In this document: piece after piece, positions 1-9,235 of the stretch
Layout: each line of letters begins with the position of its first letter
How positions within the stretch are numbered: position 1 is the first letter of the stretch
Assembly (NCBI RefSeq): GCF_017353255.1
Contig: NZ_JAFMYU010000013.1
Location: 123,581-187,580, forward strand
DNA: 64,000 nt
Reading direction: 5' to 3'
Origin: Fibrella aquatilis
GTDB lineage: Bacteria; Bacteroidota; Bacteroidia; Cytophagales; Spirosomataceae
Notes under the pieces: model-generated
Databases searched by the model: none
What the model was told of the DNA's origin: nothing
The model's input: the letters and a program-made list of their open reading frames with translations, nothing else
Program-made: the position numbers and the translations under genes

Positions 1-851
1 TCGTACAGGGTTTGCAGGACGCCAAAATCAGCCTCGAACGGCTCAATGAAATCCACACCCTCGCCGACGAAGAACCCGCTGGTCAGGAGCGTGCGGATGC
101 ACTCCCAACAGAGCAGTGCATCCGTATCCAGAAACTATCGTATACCTATCCCGGCGCGGGCAATGAACCTGTGCTACGCGATATAGACCTGCTGATACCA
201 GCAGGCAAAACTACCGCCATTGTAGGCATGAGCGGCAGCGGCAAAACCACTTTACTCAAATTGCTACTTCGTTTCTACGAACCGGGGCGGGGCGAAATCC
301 GGGTAGGCGACACGGCCCTTCGCAACATGGGGCATTCGTTCTGGCGGAGGCAGTGTGGCGTGGTCATGCAGGACGGCTTTATGTTCTCCGACAGTATCGC
401 CCGCAACATCGCTGTGGGCGTAGAACGCATCGATGCCCGGCGGCTCGACCACGCCGTGCGGGTGGCCAACCTGCGCGACTTCGTTGATACCCTGCCTTCG
501 GGGCTACATACTAAAATCGGCACCGAGGGTAACGGCATCAGTCAGGGGCAGCGGCAACGCATGCTTATTGCGCGGGCAGTGTACAAAGACCCACAGTACC
601 TTTTTTTCGACGAGGCTACCAACGCGCTGGATGCCAATAACGAGGCCACAATTATGGCAAACCTGAATGAGTTTTTTCAGGGCAGGACAGTGGTTATCGT
701 GGCCCACCGCCTCAGTACTGTCTGCCATGCCGATCAGATTGTAGTACTCGACAAAGGCCAACTCATCGAGCAGGGTACCCACGCGCAATTGGTAGCCCGC
801 CAGGGTACGTACTGGCAGTTGGTTAAAAATCAACTGGAGCTGGGCCAATGA
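1..851 (+). CDS. ABC transporter ATPase, C-terminal part (5' truncated by window edge), probable peptide exporter
   Basis: The reading frame is open from base 3, so the true start lies upstream. The visible part begins with QDAKISLERLNEI, the usual end of the membrane domain in exporters of the bacteriocin/C39-peptidase type. A complete nucleotide-binding domain follows: Walker A GMSGSGKTT, signature ISQGQRQRM (a variant of LSGGQ), Walker B LFFDEATNALD and H-loop VAHRLS. The stop codon overlaps the start of the HlyD-type gene by 4 bases (ATGA), so the two are translationally coupled and form a type I export pair. The usual cargo is a small double-glycine leader peptide, but no cargo gene is visible here. 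The N-terminal peptidase domain is inferred from family resemblance, not seen. Confidence 0.88.
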   Translation, partial: VQGLQDAKISLERLNEIHTLADEEPAGQERADALPTEQCIRIQKLSYTYPGAGNEPVLRDIDLLIPAGKTTAIVGMSGSGKTTLLKLLLRFYEPGRGEIRVGDTALRNMGHSFWRRQCGVVMQDGFMFSDSIARNIAVGVERIDARRLDHAVRVANLRDFVDTLPSGLHTKIGTEGNGISQGQRQRMLIARAVYKDPQYLFFDEATNALDANNEATIMANLNEFFQGRTVVIVAHRLSTVCHADQIVVLDKGQLIEQGTHAQLVARQGTYWQLVKNQLELGQ

Positions 852-2140
852 ACACCACCCCGACATTTCAGGAATTACGAGCCGAAGAAGTACAGGAACT
901 GCTGACTCGCCCGCCTACCTGGCTGTTGCGCTGGGGGACGCTGGTGGTGTTGGCCGTCTTACTGGTGGTGCTGGCGGGGGCATGGTTCATTCACTACCCC
1001 GACCTAGTACACGCCTCATTCCGGCTCACCTCGACCAATGCCCCCAAAGCGGTACTGACCCGCACTGAGGGTAAAATAGTGCGGCTATTGGTGCGTGATG
1101 GGCGATCCGTGAAGCAGGGCGAGTTGCTGGCATTTCTGGAAAGTACTGCTCACCACCCCGACGTACTACGCCTATCGGTACAGTTGGCGCAGGCCTGGCA
1201 AACTGCCCGCCGGAGCAATATAGAGGGTATCGAGCGGCTCAACCTGTCGCGGTACAGGCAGTTGGGCGAATTGCAAACGGCCTATCAGAGCTTCGAGCAG
1301 GCACACATTCAGCTTCGGGCCTACTTAGCCAACGGATTTTCGAGCCGGAAAAAGGCGATGCTTCAGCAAGAGATCACCGACTTACAGGCGTTGGCTACGA
1401 ACCTGCGCCAGCAACAACAGCTACAAGCCCGCGATCAGACATTAGCCGAAGACGACTACGCGATTCAGCAGCAATTGGCAGAACAAAAGGTGATTGCCCA
1501 ACTCGACTTGAAACGGGAAGAGAGCAAAACCATTGCCCGTAAGTTACCTTACCAGCAAACGGCATCGTCGCTCATCAGCAACCTAACGGCCCAGCGGGCA
1601 AAGGAAAAAGAGATACTAGACCTTGACCGGCAGGTTGCTGAAGAACGTGACAAATTTTTGCAAGCCCTGAACACCCTACAAAGTGCAGTTGATGCCTGGA
1701 AGCTGAAATATGTGCTAACAGCCCCCGTCGGCGGCAAGCTGATTTTCGTGGGTGTCGTGCAGGAAAACCAGGCCATCGCCCTTAATCAGGAATTGTTCTA
1801 TGTAGCTCCACCCAACACCAGCTACGTAGGTGAATTGCATATACCACAGCACAATGCAGGTAAGGTAGAGGAAGGGCAAACCGTGCTAATTCGGTTTGCG
1901 GGCTACCCTTACCAAGAATATGGTGCTGTACGGGGCCGTATCAAGGCTATATCATCTATTCCATACCGCGACAGTGTGTTTCTTGCCCGTGTGATTCTGC
2001 CCAACGGCCTGCGCACTACGTACCACAAAACACTTACGCAGAAAACCGGCATGACCGCCACCGCCGACATTATCACCAATGATACCCGACTGCTGGAAAA
2101 ATTATTTTATCAGCTACGGAAAATGCAGGGTGGTCGGTAG
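848..2140 (+). CDS. HlyD-family membrane fusion protein of a type I secretion system
   Basis: 430 residues. A short cytoplasmic N-terminus is followed by one membrane helix at about residues 28-49. A biotinyl-lipoyl-like half (EGKIVRLLVRDGRSVKQGELLAFLES, here split at positions 75-100) comes next, then a long Gln/Leu/Ala-rich coiled coil (about 110-275), then the second lipoyl half and a beta-barrel (VGGKLIFVGVVQENQAI onward). This is the standard order for periplasmic adaptors that bridge an inner-membrane ABC exporter and a TolC-type channel. It overlaps the ATPase gene by 4 bases and must be its partner. No TolC gene is adjacent; the nearest TolC-like gene, at 32398, belongs to another locus. 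Confidence 0.9.
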   Translation: MNTTPTFQELRAEEVQELLTRPPTWLLRWGTLVVLAVLLVVLAGAWFIHYPDLVHASFRLTSTNAPKAVLTRTEGKIVRLLVRDGRSVKQGELLAFLESTAHHPDVLRLSVQLAQAWQTARRSNIEGIERLNLSRYRQLGELQTAYQSFEQAHIQLRAYLANGFSSRKKAMLQQEITDLQALATNLRQQQQLQARDQTLAEDDYAIQQQLAEQKVIAQLDLKREESKTIARKLPYQQTASSLISNLTAQRAKEKEILDLDRQVAEERDKFLQALNTLQSAVDAWKLKYVLTAPVGGKLIFVGVVQENQAIALNQELFYVAPPNTSYVGELHIPQHNAGKVEEGQTVLIRFAGYPYQEYGAVRGRIKAISSIPYRDSVFLARVILPNGLRTTYHKTLTQKTGMTATADIITNDTRLLEKLFYQLRKMQGGR

Positions 2141-2206
2141 AGTAGTTTCCCCTATATTTCTGATGGTTACACCCAGTCAACCTGCTCCATTTCCATCACT
2201 ACGCAT

Positions 2207-4963
2207 ATGACACGCTCTACTGTTTTCTGCCTTACGCTGCTAATGATACAATGGCAGTGGCTGACCTTTGCTTCTTTTGGCCAAAGTACGCTTACAGGGC
2301 GGGTTGCCGATGCCAAAACAGGCGAAGCCGTGGCCTTTGCCAACGTATACGTGAGCGGCACGACGCAGGGTACGCAAGCCGACGAGTTCGGCCAGTTCAG
2401 GCTACCGGGCATAAGCGCTTCTACAACCCTGCTAGTGGTGTCGGCAATAGGCTATCAGCCTTATCGGCAGACTCTTACAGTTGCCTTGGCCGCAACCCGA
2501 CCACTAACAATTACCCTCGTGCCTGAGGCGGCTAACCTGAACGAGGTGGCTGTGAAAGCCAAACGCGACAAAACGTGGGAGCGGCAACTGGCCCGCTTTG
2601 AAGACCTGTTCCTCGGCGACTCTCCGAACCGCAATCAGTGCCAGTTGATGAACCCCTGGGTCATCGACTTCCAGACCGGCTCCGATGGGGTATTTCGGGC
2701 AAAGGCCAGCCAGCCTATCGAGGTCGAAAACCGGGCATTGGGTTACCGGCTGCGCTACACTATGGCCGAGTTTTCGGTTTCCCGCAGCCAAATACGCCTC
2801 AACGGCACCTCACTTTTTGAAGAGATGCCTGCTACAATCAAAAACGCTGACCGCTGGTCTACCAACCGACAACGTACCTTCACACGGTCGTTACGGGCAT
2901 TTTTGGCGGCACTTCACCAGCGTCAATTATCGCAGGATAGCTACACCATTTACCGCATGACCAGCGCCAACTTTCTGGAAACCAATGTGTGGGCAAACGA
3001 AAAGGCATTCTATACCGGCAACAACGTAATGACGGAAAAGACGCTGCTGAAACCCAATGCCACACCCACCGAGCCAACACAAATTGATCTATCGGCACCC
3101 ATTGAAGTCATTCTTACTAACCAGTATATCACGCTGGGATCGCAGGGCGTGTTTAACAAAAACCCCGCCTCGCGGCTCCGTGCCCTGAAACCCAATGTAC
3201 TGATTACGCCTGATGGACAGCTTCAAGACCCCACCTCGGTTGAGATTGTAGGCTACTGGGCCGAGGAACGCTTGGCTGATATGCTGCCCACCAACTACCG
3301 CCCCACTGCTGAGGCCCTGGCTACGAGCACTGACGGACAACCACAGCCAACGGCATTTTTGGTTACCAACAAAGACATCTTTCGCGTGGGTGAGACGGTG
3401 TGGCTCTCGGCTTTCCTGACTGATCTACGGAGCGGGCAGCCTGCTAAAGGCCCACAACCACTTTACTTGTCGCTGCACGATTCGACCGGCGCACAACAGG
3501 TACAGGATGTACTTTTCACAGCCAACGGGCGCGGCAGCGGCTATTTAACCCTCCCCGACGTGCTGCCTAACGGCACCTACTGGCTGCGAGCCTACACCAA
3601 GGCTATGCTCACTACCCCCGCTCTGCGCTTCGATAAACCATTGCGCATCACCAACCAAACACAGGTACGTAACCAGTGGCCCTCTGCCCCACCAACAACC
3701 CTGCAAGCAGATACGCTCCACCTCACACTTGCCACCAACAAGCCGACGGCAGGACTTCGGCAATTAGTAACAGTGCGATTTCGAGCCGAGTTTTTGGGTC
3801 AGGCCATGCAGGGGTCGTTTGCCGTCCGCGTAACTGACCGCGACCTAACCGACGTAATGCCTCGTAACGCTATCGTCAGGCAACAGACCACATCCATCAA
3901 CAAGCCGAGTCGCCCGGTACTTCCCGAAGTGGGGCTGTCATATGCGGGTCAGGTACGCAACGGAACTGATGCTCAACCACTGCCCAACGCCACTGTGACG
4001 ATGCTCCTGCACGATTCGTTACGAACCGTAACACATGTAGTTCGCACCAACAGCAAAGGTCAGCTTCAGCTCGACTCTATCGATATCACCGGCGACTACC
4101 CGCTCACGTATCAGGTCACAGACCGTAAGAATAAGGTAGTAGACGGTGGGCTACTCTTACTTACACGCCAAACGCCCACCCTGTCGTATCCTTTTGACCC
4201 AGTCCCCGTCTGGCAACCTATGCCCACCACCATCCGCAAATCTCTGTATGGGTTGGATGGTAAAAATCGATTCGATACCACGCAATATCAGCAGCTCAAG
4301 ACGGTGACGGTCAGGGCCAAAGCAGGCGAATCGGGGGTAATACGCCTCCATTCCGATCCTACGTTTGCGGTCGATTTCGGCGATCAAACCCCTAACTTCC
4401 CCACGATTTATGAACTGTTGATCGGGCGGTTACCCGGCGTACAGGTGGTGCAGAATGGCTATGATGGCTATAGTGTACTGATTCGCGGTGTAACTACCTG
4501 GAACAATACCGACCCACTGTTTATTCTGGATGGGTTGCAGATCGATGCCAGCCAACCGGGTGGACTGAGTTTTATCAACACCGCCGACGTGAAGCGCATT
4601 GAAGTTATCAGCGGGGCTAATGCGGCTATTTACGGATCACGCGGGGCCAACGGGGTCATTGCCATTTACACCCGCCGGGGTGTCCGATCAGATGATAAAC
4701 GGCAACTGGCACAGGGCATTACCCTGCCCGGCTACCAGCCAGACCGGACGTTTTACCAGCCTACTACCGCCCCATCGACAGCTACCGATGCCGACCTGCG
4801 TCAGACGCTATACTGGCATCCCGATTTGCAAACAGGCCGCGATGGCTGGGCTGCGTTCTCGTTCTATACCTCCGATTTACCCGGCTCGTATGTCATCTGT
4901 GTAGAAGGCTATACCCCTACTGGCCTCTCCGGCAGAGCGCTGACCACATTGGTGGTGAAATAA
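2207..4963 (+). CDS. Secreted protein with carboxypeptidase-regulatory, MG2-like and TonB-plug domains but no beta-barrel
   Basis: 918 residues with a signal peptide (about 1-26, ending ASFGQ). A carboxypeptidase-D-like regulatory domain (about 28-105, starting LTGRVADAKTGEAVAFANVY) is typical of the N-terminus of SusC-like proteins. Around 385-475 is a macroglobulin MG2-like segment (DIFRVGETVWLSAFLTD). A second beta-sandwich lies near 595-670. A TonB-receptor plug follows at about 740-830 (LPGVQVVQNG, IRGV, DGLQID, IEVISGANAAIYGSRGANG). Only about 85 residues follow the plug, so the 22-strand barrel is missing. Similar plug-containing, barrel-less proteins are common in Bacteroidota, with unclear function; a periplasmic or outer-membrane-associated role is inferred. 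TATATTTC at 2153 resembles a -7 element. Confidence 0.75.
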   Translation: MTRSTVFCLTLLMIQWQWLTFASFGQSTLTGRVADAKTGEAVAFANVYVSGTTQGTQADEFGQFRLPGISASTTLLVVSAIGYQPYRQTLTVALAATRPLTITLVPEAANLNEVAVKAKRDKTWERQLARFEDLFLGDSPNRNQCQLMNPWVIDFQTGSDGVFRAKASQPIEVENRALGYRLRYTMAEFSVSRSQIRLNGTSLFEEMPATIKNADRWSTNRQRTFTRSLRAFLAALHQRQLSQDSYTIYRMTSANFLETNVWANEKAFYTGNNVMTEKTLLKPNATPTEPTQIDLSAPIEVILTNQYITLGSQGVFNKNPASRLRALKPNVLITPDGQLQDPTSVEIVGYWAEERLADMLPTNYRPTAEALATSTDGQPQPTAFLVTNKDIFRVGETVWLSAFLTDLRSGQPAKGPQPLYLSLHDSTGAQQVQDVLFTANGRGSGYLTLPDVLPNGTYWLRAYTKAMLTTPALRFDKPLRITNQTQVRNQWPSAPPTTLQADTLHLTLATNKPTAGLRQLVTVRFRAEFLGQAMQGSFAVRVTDRDLTDVMPRNAIVRQQTTSINKPSRPVLPEVGLSYAGQVRNGTDAQPLPNATVTMLLHDSLRTVTHVVRTNSKGQLQLDSIDITGDYPLTYQVTDRKNKVVDGGLLLLTRQTPTLSYPFDPVPVWQPMPTTIRKSLYGLDGKNRFDTTQYQQLKTVTVRAKAGESGVIRLHSDPTFAVDFGDQTPNFPTIYELLIGRLPGVQVVQNGYDGYSVLIRGVTTWNNTDPLFILDGLQIDASQPGGLSFINTADVKRIEVISGANAAIYGSRGANGVIAIYTRRGVRSDDKRQLAQGITLPGYQPDRTFYQPTTAPSTATDADLRQTLYWHPDLQTGRDGWAAFSFYTSDLPGSYVICVEGYTPTGLSGRALTTLVVK

Positions 4964-5030
4964 ATGAGCTGTCGGCCAGAGCGCTGACGGATCAGTAAGT
5001 CTCCATGCTGCTCTACAGCCAATATTATAT

Positions 5031-6737
5031 TCAAAGGTTCTTTTTCTTCATCTCGGCGGCGGCGAAGTTGGCGGCGCGGGCAGTGAGGGCCATAAACGTG
5101 ATCGACGGATTTTGGGTGCCGGTGCTGGTCATGGCCGCGCCGTCGGTGACGAATACGTTCTTCACGCTATGTAGCTGATTATGCGCGTTCAGCAATGATG
5201 TCTTAGGATCTTTACCCATCCGCACACCCCCCATTTCGTGAATATCGAGGCCGGGGTTCCGCTTGTCGTCGCCCGCCGTGATGTGTTTGCAACCCGCCTG
5301 TTCAAGCATAATCTGGCCCTGCTCGAGGAAGTCCTTCATCAGCTTCTCGTCGTTGTCGGTGTAGCCAATAGACGTTACCAACTGCGGAATGCCCCACTGA
5401 TCTTTCAGGTCTTTGCTCAAACGCAGGTGGTTTTCGTAGCGCGGCACGGTCTCGCCCTGCATCATCATATACACGTGCCAGTTGCCCGCCTTCGTCATGG
5501 CTTCTTTAAACTCCGGGCCAAAACTCGCTTCGGTGGGTACGCCCCGACCCCGGCTGGCGCTGAAGGCCACCATATACCCCCGCTGGAAATCCGTTTCCTG
5601 CCTGTGTACGTTGCGGAAGTTGGGCATGAACGCCGTAGTAGGCCGCCGACCGTAGTAGTAGCCGTCTTCAAACCCTTCGTAGGTAGCATTCAAGGCCCCC
5701 CGGTAATTATGGAAGGCGGCGTAGTGACCCATCAGCCCGTTGTCGTTGCCCAGCCCATTCGGAAACCGGCGCGAGGTGGAGTTGAGCAACACCAGATTGG
5801 TGTTCAGGCAGGCCGCGTTAACGAAGATGATGCGGGCGAAATAGTCCGTCACCTGCTTGGTGTTGGTATCTACCACCCGTACGCCCGTGGCCTTACCTTT
5901 GGCTTCGTCATAGATGATCGATTCAACCACCGAAAATGGCCGTAGGGTGAGCTTACCGGTTTTGGCCGCCCAGGGCAATGTGCTGGAATTGCTGCTGAAA
6001 TACCCCCCATAGGGACAACCCCGGTAACACAAATGCCGCGCCTGACACTGCGCCCGGCCCTGGTCAAAGTGAATCTGCTTGGGTTCGGTGAGGTGGGCGC
6101 ACCGGCCAATAATCACGTGCCGGTCGTTGTAGGCCGCCGCCACGCTTTTCTGGATGTGTTTCTCTACGCAGTTTAGCTCCCAGGGCTTCAAAAACTCACC
6201 GTCGGGCAGGGTGTCGAGGCCGTCTTTGTTGCCCGAAATACCCGCAAATTTCTCTACGTGGCTATACCAGGGGGCCAGTTCGTCGTAGCGAATGGGCCAG
6301 TCGATGGCGGCACCGTCGCGGGCGTTGGCCTCGAAATCATATTTGCTCCAGCGCTGCGTTTGCCGTGCCCAGATCAGCGACTTGCCGCCCACCTGATAGC
6401 CCTTGATCCAGTCGAAGGGTTTTTCCTGCACGTATGGATGGTCGGCATCTTTGGCGAAAAAGTGCTGTGTGCCTTCGTCCAGGGCATAGCATTTGGTGGC
6501 AATGGGGTTCTTCTCATCGAAGTCCAGCGGCATCCGGTTGCGGTGCGGAAAATCCCAGGGGTTGTTCATCGCCGTGGGGTAATCCTGAATATGCTTCACA
6601 TCGCGGCCCCGTTCCAGCACCAGCGTACGCAGGCCTTTCTCGCACAGTTCTTTGGCTGCCCAGCCGCCGCTGATGCCTGAGCCAATCACGATGGCGTCGT
6701 AGGTATGTTTGTCTTTTCCGGGACCGTTGATGTTCAT
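5031..6737 (-). CDS. GMC-family FAD-dependent oxidoreductase
   Basis: 568 residues. The N-terminal FAD-binding Rossmann motif is GSGISGG (Gly19, Gly21, Gly24), followed by VLERGR. The C-terminal GMC block contains EMGGVRMG, then VFVTDGAAMTSTGTQNPSIT with the Asn-Pro pair expected near the active site. A mid-protein segment has closely spaced cysteines (CQARHLCYRGCPYGG), common in the gluconate-2-dehydrogenase-like branch. That branch oxidises sugar alcohols or sugars in the periplasm and often has a small subunit-3 partner and a cytochrome c. Neither is adjacent here, and no clear Tat or Sec signal is visible at the N-terminus. The substrate is unknown. Confidence 0.88.
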   Translation of the reverse strand: MNINGPGKDKHTYDAIVIGSGISGGWAAKELCEKGLRTLVLERGRDVKHIQDYPTAMNNPWDFPHRNRMPLDFDEKNPIATKCYALDEGTQHFFAKDADHPYVQEKPFDWIKGYQVGGKSLIWARQTQRWSKYDFEANARDGAAIDWPIRYDELAPWYSHVEKFAGISGNKDGLDTLPDGEFLKPWELNCVEKHIQKSVAAAYNDRHVIIGRCAHLTEPKQIHFDQGRAQCQARHLCYRGCPYGGYFSSNSSTLPWAAKTGKLTLRPFSVVESIIYDEAKGKATGVRVVDTNTKQVTDYFARIIFVNAACLNTNLVLLNSTSRRFPNGLGNDNGLMGHYAAFHNYRGALNATYEGFEDGYYYGRRPTTAFMPNFRNVHRQETDFQRGYMVAFSASRGRGVPTEASFGPEFKEAMTKAGNWHVYMMMQGETVPRYENHLRLSKDLKDQWGIPQLVTSIGYTDNDEKLMKDFLEQGQIMLEQAGCKHITAGDDKRNPGLDIHEMGGVRMGKDPKTSLLNAHNQLHSVKNVFVTDGAAMTSTGTQNPSITFMALTARAANFAAAEMKKKNL

Positions 6738-6786
6738 AAATACGCCTTAACAAGAGTGATTATCCACTTCACGAAGATACAAAAAA

Positions 6787-6833
6787 GGGCAACAGGCCGC
6801 CCCTGAAACGGAGTCGGCCTGTTGCCCTTTTTT
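6787..6833 (-). terminator. Rho-independent terminator, T-runs on both strands
   Basis: Arms 6787-6798 and 6816-6827 (GGGCAACAGGCC and its complement) enclose a 17-base loop. Six T follow on the plus strand (6828-6833) and six A precede the stem at 6781-6786, so it can act both ways. It lies just downstream of the minus-strand operon that ends at 6860. Confidence 0.9.
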
Positions 6834-6859
6834 AATTGTCAGTTTACTGTCTTCTGTTC

Positions 6860-7591
6860 TTATGCGTCGTGCTTCTTGCCGTACTTGGTTTCGTAGAACG
6901 ACTTCGACTGGTCTACCCAGTTGTCGCGCTGAATGCGGCCGGGGAAGAATTCGATAATCTCGTTGACTTTGGCAATGTCTTCTTTGGTGAAATTGGCCAC
7001 CTGCCGGAACGTGTAAATACCCAGACTGTGCAGTTTCCGCTCCAGGAACGGCCCCACACCTACGATGTCTTTGAGGTCGTCGGCTTCGGCGGCGGTGGCG
7101 CGGCCAATCCGGTCGAAGTTGATCTCGCTGGCGCGGGCGGCAATCCGGTTTAGCACAACGTCTTCCGAACCACCCATAGGCACTGGAGCCGGGGCGGGCG
7201 TGGCTACGGTAGTTATTTTTTCCATCACCGGTGCAGCTACAGCAGCTGCCGCCGCCATCGCGGGCACCTCTACAGACGGCACATGCATAGCGGGCACCTC
7301 CACCACGGGCGCAGCAACGGCCACCACAGGCGCTTCAACAACCGGAGCGGCTACCACGGGGGTAGTCATTACGGGCGCAGCCGCCCGTTGCGTGTTCACC
7401 GACGGGGCGGCTTTGGCGCGGCGGCAGTCATCAAGGGCGGCTTCTTTATCAGCAATATCGGCCTGGAGGGCACTGATGCGGCCATTGAGTACCAGGCGGC
7501 CAAGCAACCAGCCCACAAAGGCGGCAAGCGACAGAATCAACAGCGCTTCGGTAATGGCCACCGGGCGACTAAAGGGGTCTAATCCAAACAT
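6860..7591 (-). CDS. Membrane-anchored helix-hairpin-helix protein, paralogue 1
   Basis: 243 residues. One N-terminal membrane helix (about 14-34) is followed by a short coiled coil (ISALQADIADKEAALDDC), then a low-complexity Ala/Pro/Val linker (about 68-150) with repeated APVV and EVPA units, then a globular C-terminal domain. That domain reads DDLKDIVGVGPFLERKL HSLGIYTFRQVANFT (about 172-203), a helix-hairpin-helix of the type found in the L21/NuoE-like fusion family. It is the last gene of a three-gene minus-strand operon, 12 bases behind its paralogue at 7604. Its last 75 residues closely match that paralogue, so this is a duplication with linker expansion. The function is unknown; HHH folds usually bind DNA or protein. 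Confidence 0.8.
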   Translation of the reverse strand: MFGLDPFSRPVAITEALLILSLAAFVGWLLGRLVLNGRISALQADIADKEAALDDCRRAKAAPSVNTQRAAAPVMTTPVVAAPVVEAPVVAVAAPVVEVPAMHVPSVEVPAMAAAAAVAAPVMEKITTVATPAPAPVPMGGSEDVVLNRIAARASEINFDRIGRATAAEADDLKDIVGVGPFLERKLHSLGIYTFRQVANFTKEDIAKVNEIIEFFPGRIQRDNWVDQSKSFYETKYGKKHDA

Positions 7592-7603
7592 GGGGGTGGG
7601 GGG

Positions 7604-8095
7604 TTAAGCGTTGCGTTTTTTACGATCAAAATCTGCCGACTGGCCAACCCAGTCGTCGCGCTCGATGCGCCCGGGGAAAAACTCGATGATGTCGTTGACC
7701 TTATCGACGTCTTCCTTGGTGAAATTGGCCACCTGCCGGAACGTGTAGATGCCAATGGCGTGGAGTTTCTTTTCCAGAAACGGCCCTACGCCTACAATGT
7801 CCTTGAGGTCGTCGGCATCGGCCATGCTGGCGCGGCCAATACGGCTGAAATCCAACTCATTAGCCCGGGCACGCACCCGGTTCAGGATCAGGGCTTCCTG
7901 ATCGTCGACGGCGGCAACGGGGCGCTGGCAGTCGGCTAAGGCACGCTCGGTGCTGGCCAGGTCGCCTTCCAGTTGGGCAATGGTTCCTTTGCGGGAAATA
8001 TAGCCGATGATAAAGCCCAACGTACCCGCTACCAGCCACATGATCCAGTGCTGGAAAGTGGCATCGGGCAAATTCAGGGGATTCATGGTAAACAT
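7604..8095 (-). CDS. Membrane-anchored helix-hairpin-helix protein, paralogue 2
   Basis: 163 residues; Met4 (8086) is an alternative start. An N-terminal membrane helix (about 18-36) and a short coiled coil (about 40-56, IAQLEGDLASTERALADC) lead directly into the same C-terminal HHH domain as the neighbour (DDLKDIVGVGPFLEKKL, then IYTFRQVANFTKEDVDKV and FFPGRIERDDW). It lacks the long Pro/Ala linker of paralogue 1. The gap to the OmpA-domain gene upstream is 32 bases, so these are probably co-transcribed. Arg and Lys after the membrane helix suggest that the HHH domain faces the cytoplasm (positive-inside rule, an inference). Confidence 0.8.
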   Translation of the reverse strand: MFTMNPLNLPDATFQHWIMWLVAGTLGFIIGYISRKGTIAQLEGDLASTERALADCQRPVAAVDDQEALILNRVRARANELDFSRIGRASMADADDLKDIVGVGPFLEKKLHAIGIYTFRQVANFTKEDVDKVNDIIEFFPGRIERDDWVGQSADFDRKKRNA

Positions 8096-8127
8096 ACGAA
8101 TCTGCGTTTATGTGTGTAGGGGGACTA

Positions 8128-9090
8128 TTATTGCACAACGACGGTTACGCGGCGGTTGGCTTTGCGGCCGTCGGCGGTCTCGTTCGATTCTTTGGGCTGG
8201 GTTTCGCCTTTGGCTTCCACCTCAATCTGGTCGGCACTGATGCCGTCTTTCCGCAGCCGCGATTTCACACCACTGGCCCGTGCCTTCGACAGTTCGAGGT
8301 TCACGCCTTCCGGCCCTTGGTCATCGGTGTGGCCCGTGAGCAACAGTTTCTTGTCTTTGTTGGCTTTTAGGTACTTCTCGGCTTCGGCAAAGAACTTCTT
8401 GGTGTCTCCCGTTCTGATGTAGCTCGACTGGCCCGACTTGAAGTAGAGGTCGATGGGTTTGAAGACCGATGTAAATTTCTGCGCTTCAGCCAGGGCCTCT
8501 TCCGTTTTAGGTTTGGCAGCCGTAGTGGTGTCGGCAGCGGGAGCCGCAGCGGTTTTTCCCGTAAATGAGAATGCCAGCCCGCCGTAGAGTGAATCACCTT
8601 TGGCATTGTAGGGCATCATGGCTCCTTCGGGCGTGTTCACCAGCATACTGGCCGTAGCGAGTTGCGCGGCAGGAACCCCTAGTTTCATCAGATCAGCTTT
8701 GATGGCTTCGGCGCGGGCAATGCCCAGGTTAGGGAACGTGCTGGGGTTTTGCTCGTCGGCATGGTAATGGCCCGTGATGGTCATGATCCGGCCCGGATTG
8801 CCCTTGAGGTAGTCGGCCACGGTTTGGAGCGTGTTACCCACCGCGGCGGGGTTGGCCACCTCGCCCGACTTGCCGTAGACGAAGTTACCGGGCACACTCA
8901 GGTTGAGCTTGTCGCCGTCGGCAATAGTGAGGCCTGGCGTGGATGCGTCGGGCATAGCGGTGGCCGCAGTGGGCAGGGTACCTGGCACGTCGTCGCCGCA
9001 GAGTTGCTTGATCTTGCAGACGTGCCACCATGTCGATCCACCCATCCATAGCAGGAGCAGAACAATCCAGGGGGTTTTGTTGGTAAACAT
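8128..9090 (-). CDS. OmpA-family protein with two OmpA-like domains
   Basis: 320 residues. A hydrophobic N-terminal segment (about 8-20) could be a signal anchor. The C-terminal third is a canonical OmpA peptidoglycan-binding domain (LYFKSGQSSYI, LLLTGHTDDQGPEGVNLELS, ARASGVKSRL, KGETQPKESN, ADGRKANRRV), with the Asp and Arg that contact diaminopimelate. Residues about 70-150 form a second, divergent copy (VADYLKGNPGRIMTITGHYH, LGIARAEAIKADLMKLGV) without the canonical motif. An Ala/Thr/Lys-rich linker joins them. It is the first gene of an operon with two membrane HHH proteins and has its own promoter at 9176-9206. Its likely role is tethering the envelope to peptidoglycan. Confidence 0.87.
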   Translation of the reverse strand: MFTNKTPWIVLLLLWMGGSTWWHVCKIKQLCGDDVPGTLPTAATAMPDASTPGLTIADGDKLNLSVPGNFVYGKSGEVANPAAVGNTLQTVADYLKGNPGRIMTITGHYHADEQNPSTFPNLGIARAEAIKADLMKLGVPAAQLATASMLVNTPEGAMMPYNAKGDSLYGGLAFSFTGKTAAAPAADTTTAAKPKTEEALAEAQKFTSVFKPIDLYFKSGQSSYIRTGDTKKFFAEAEKYLKANKDKKLLLTGHTDDQGPEGVNLELSKARASGVKSRLRKDGISADQIEVEAKGETQPKESNETADGRKANRRVTVVVQ

Positions 9091-9175
9091 AGAAAAGGTT
9101 GATTAGGTCAGACCAGCCGCCGCACCGACTCGGTGTAGGACAGGCGTGAGACGAGTTACAAGGGCATTGGTCATC

Positions 9176-9206
9176 CAAAAATAGGTTTACACAACGTAAA
9201 TGCAAC
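9176..9206 (-). promoter_or_regulatory. Bacteroidota-type promoter for the OmpA-HHH operon
   Basis: Read on the minus strand: GTTG (9206-9203), 19 bases, then TATTTTTG (9183-9176), a match to TTTG-N19/20-TAnnTTTG except for one base in the first block. The leader to the start codon at 9090 would be about 80 bases. Confidence 0.6.
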
Positions 9207-9235
9207 ACAATCAGGCATTTTCGGAAAAAGCATGA

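Noticed and set aside
2207..4963. Annotation as a full TonB-dependent receptor (SusC-like)
   Set aside because: There is no beta-barrel after the plug.
5238..5945. Long plus-strand open frame opposite the GMC oxidoreductase gene
   Set aside because: It mirrors a well-conserved gene, shows no domain pattern and is explained by high G+C content.
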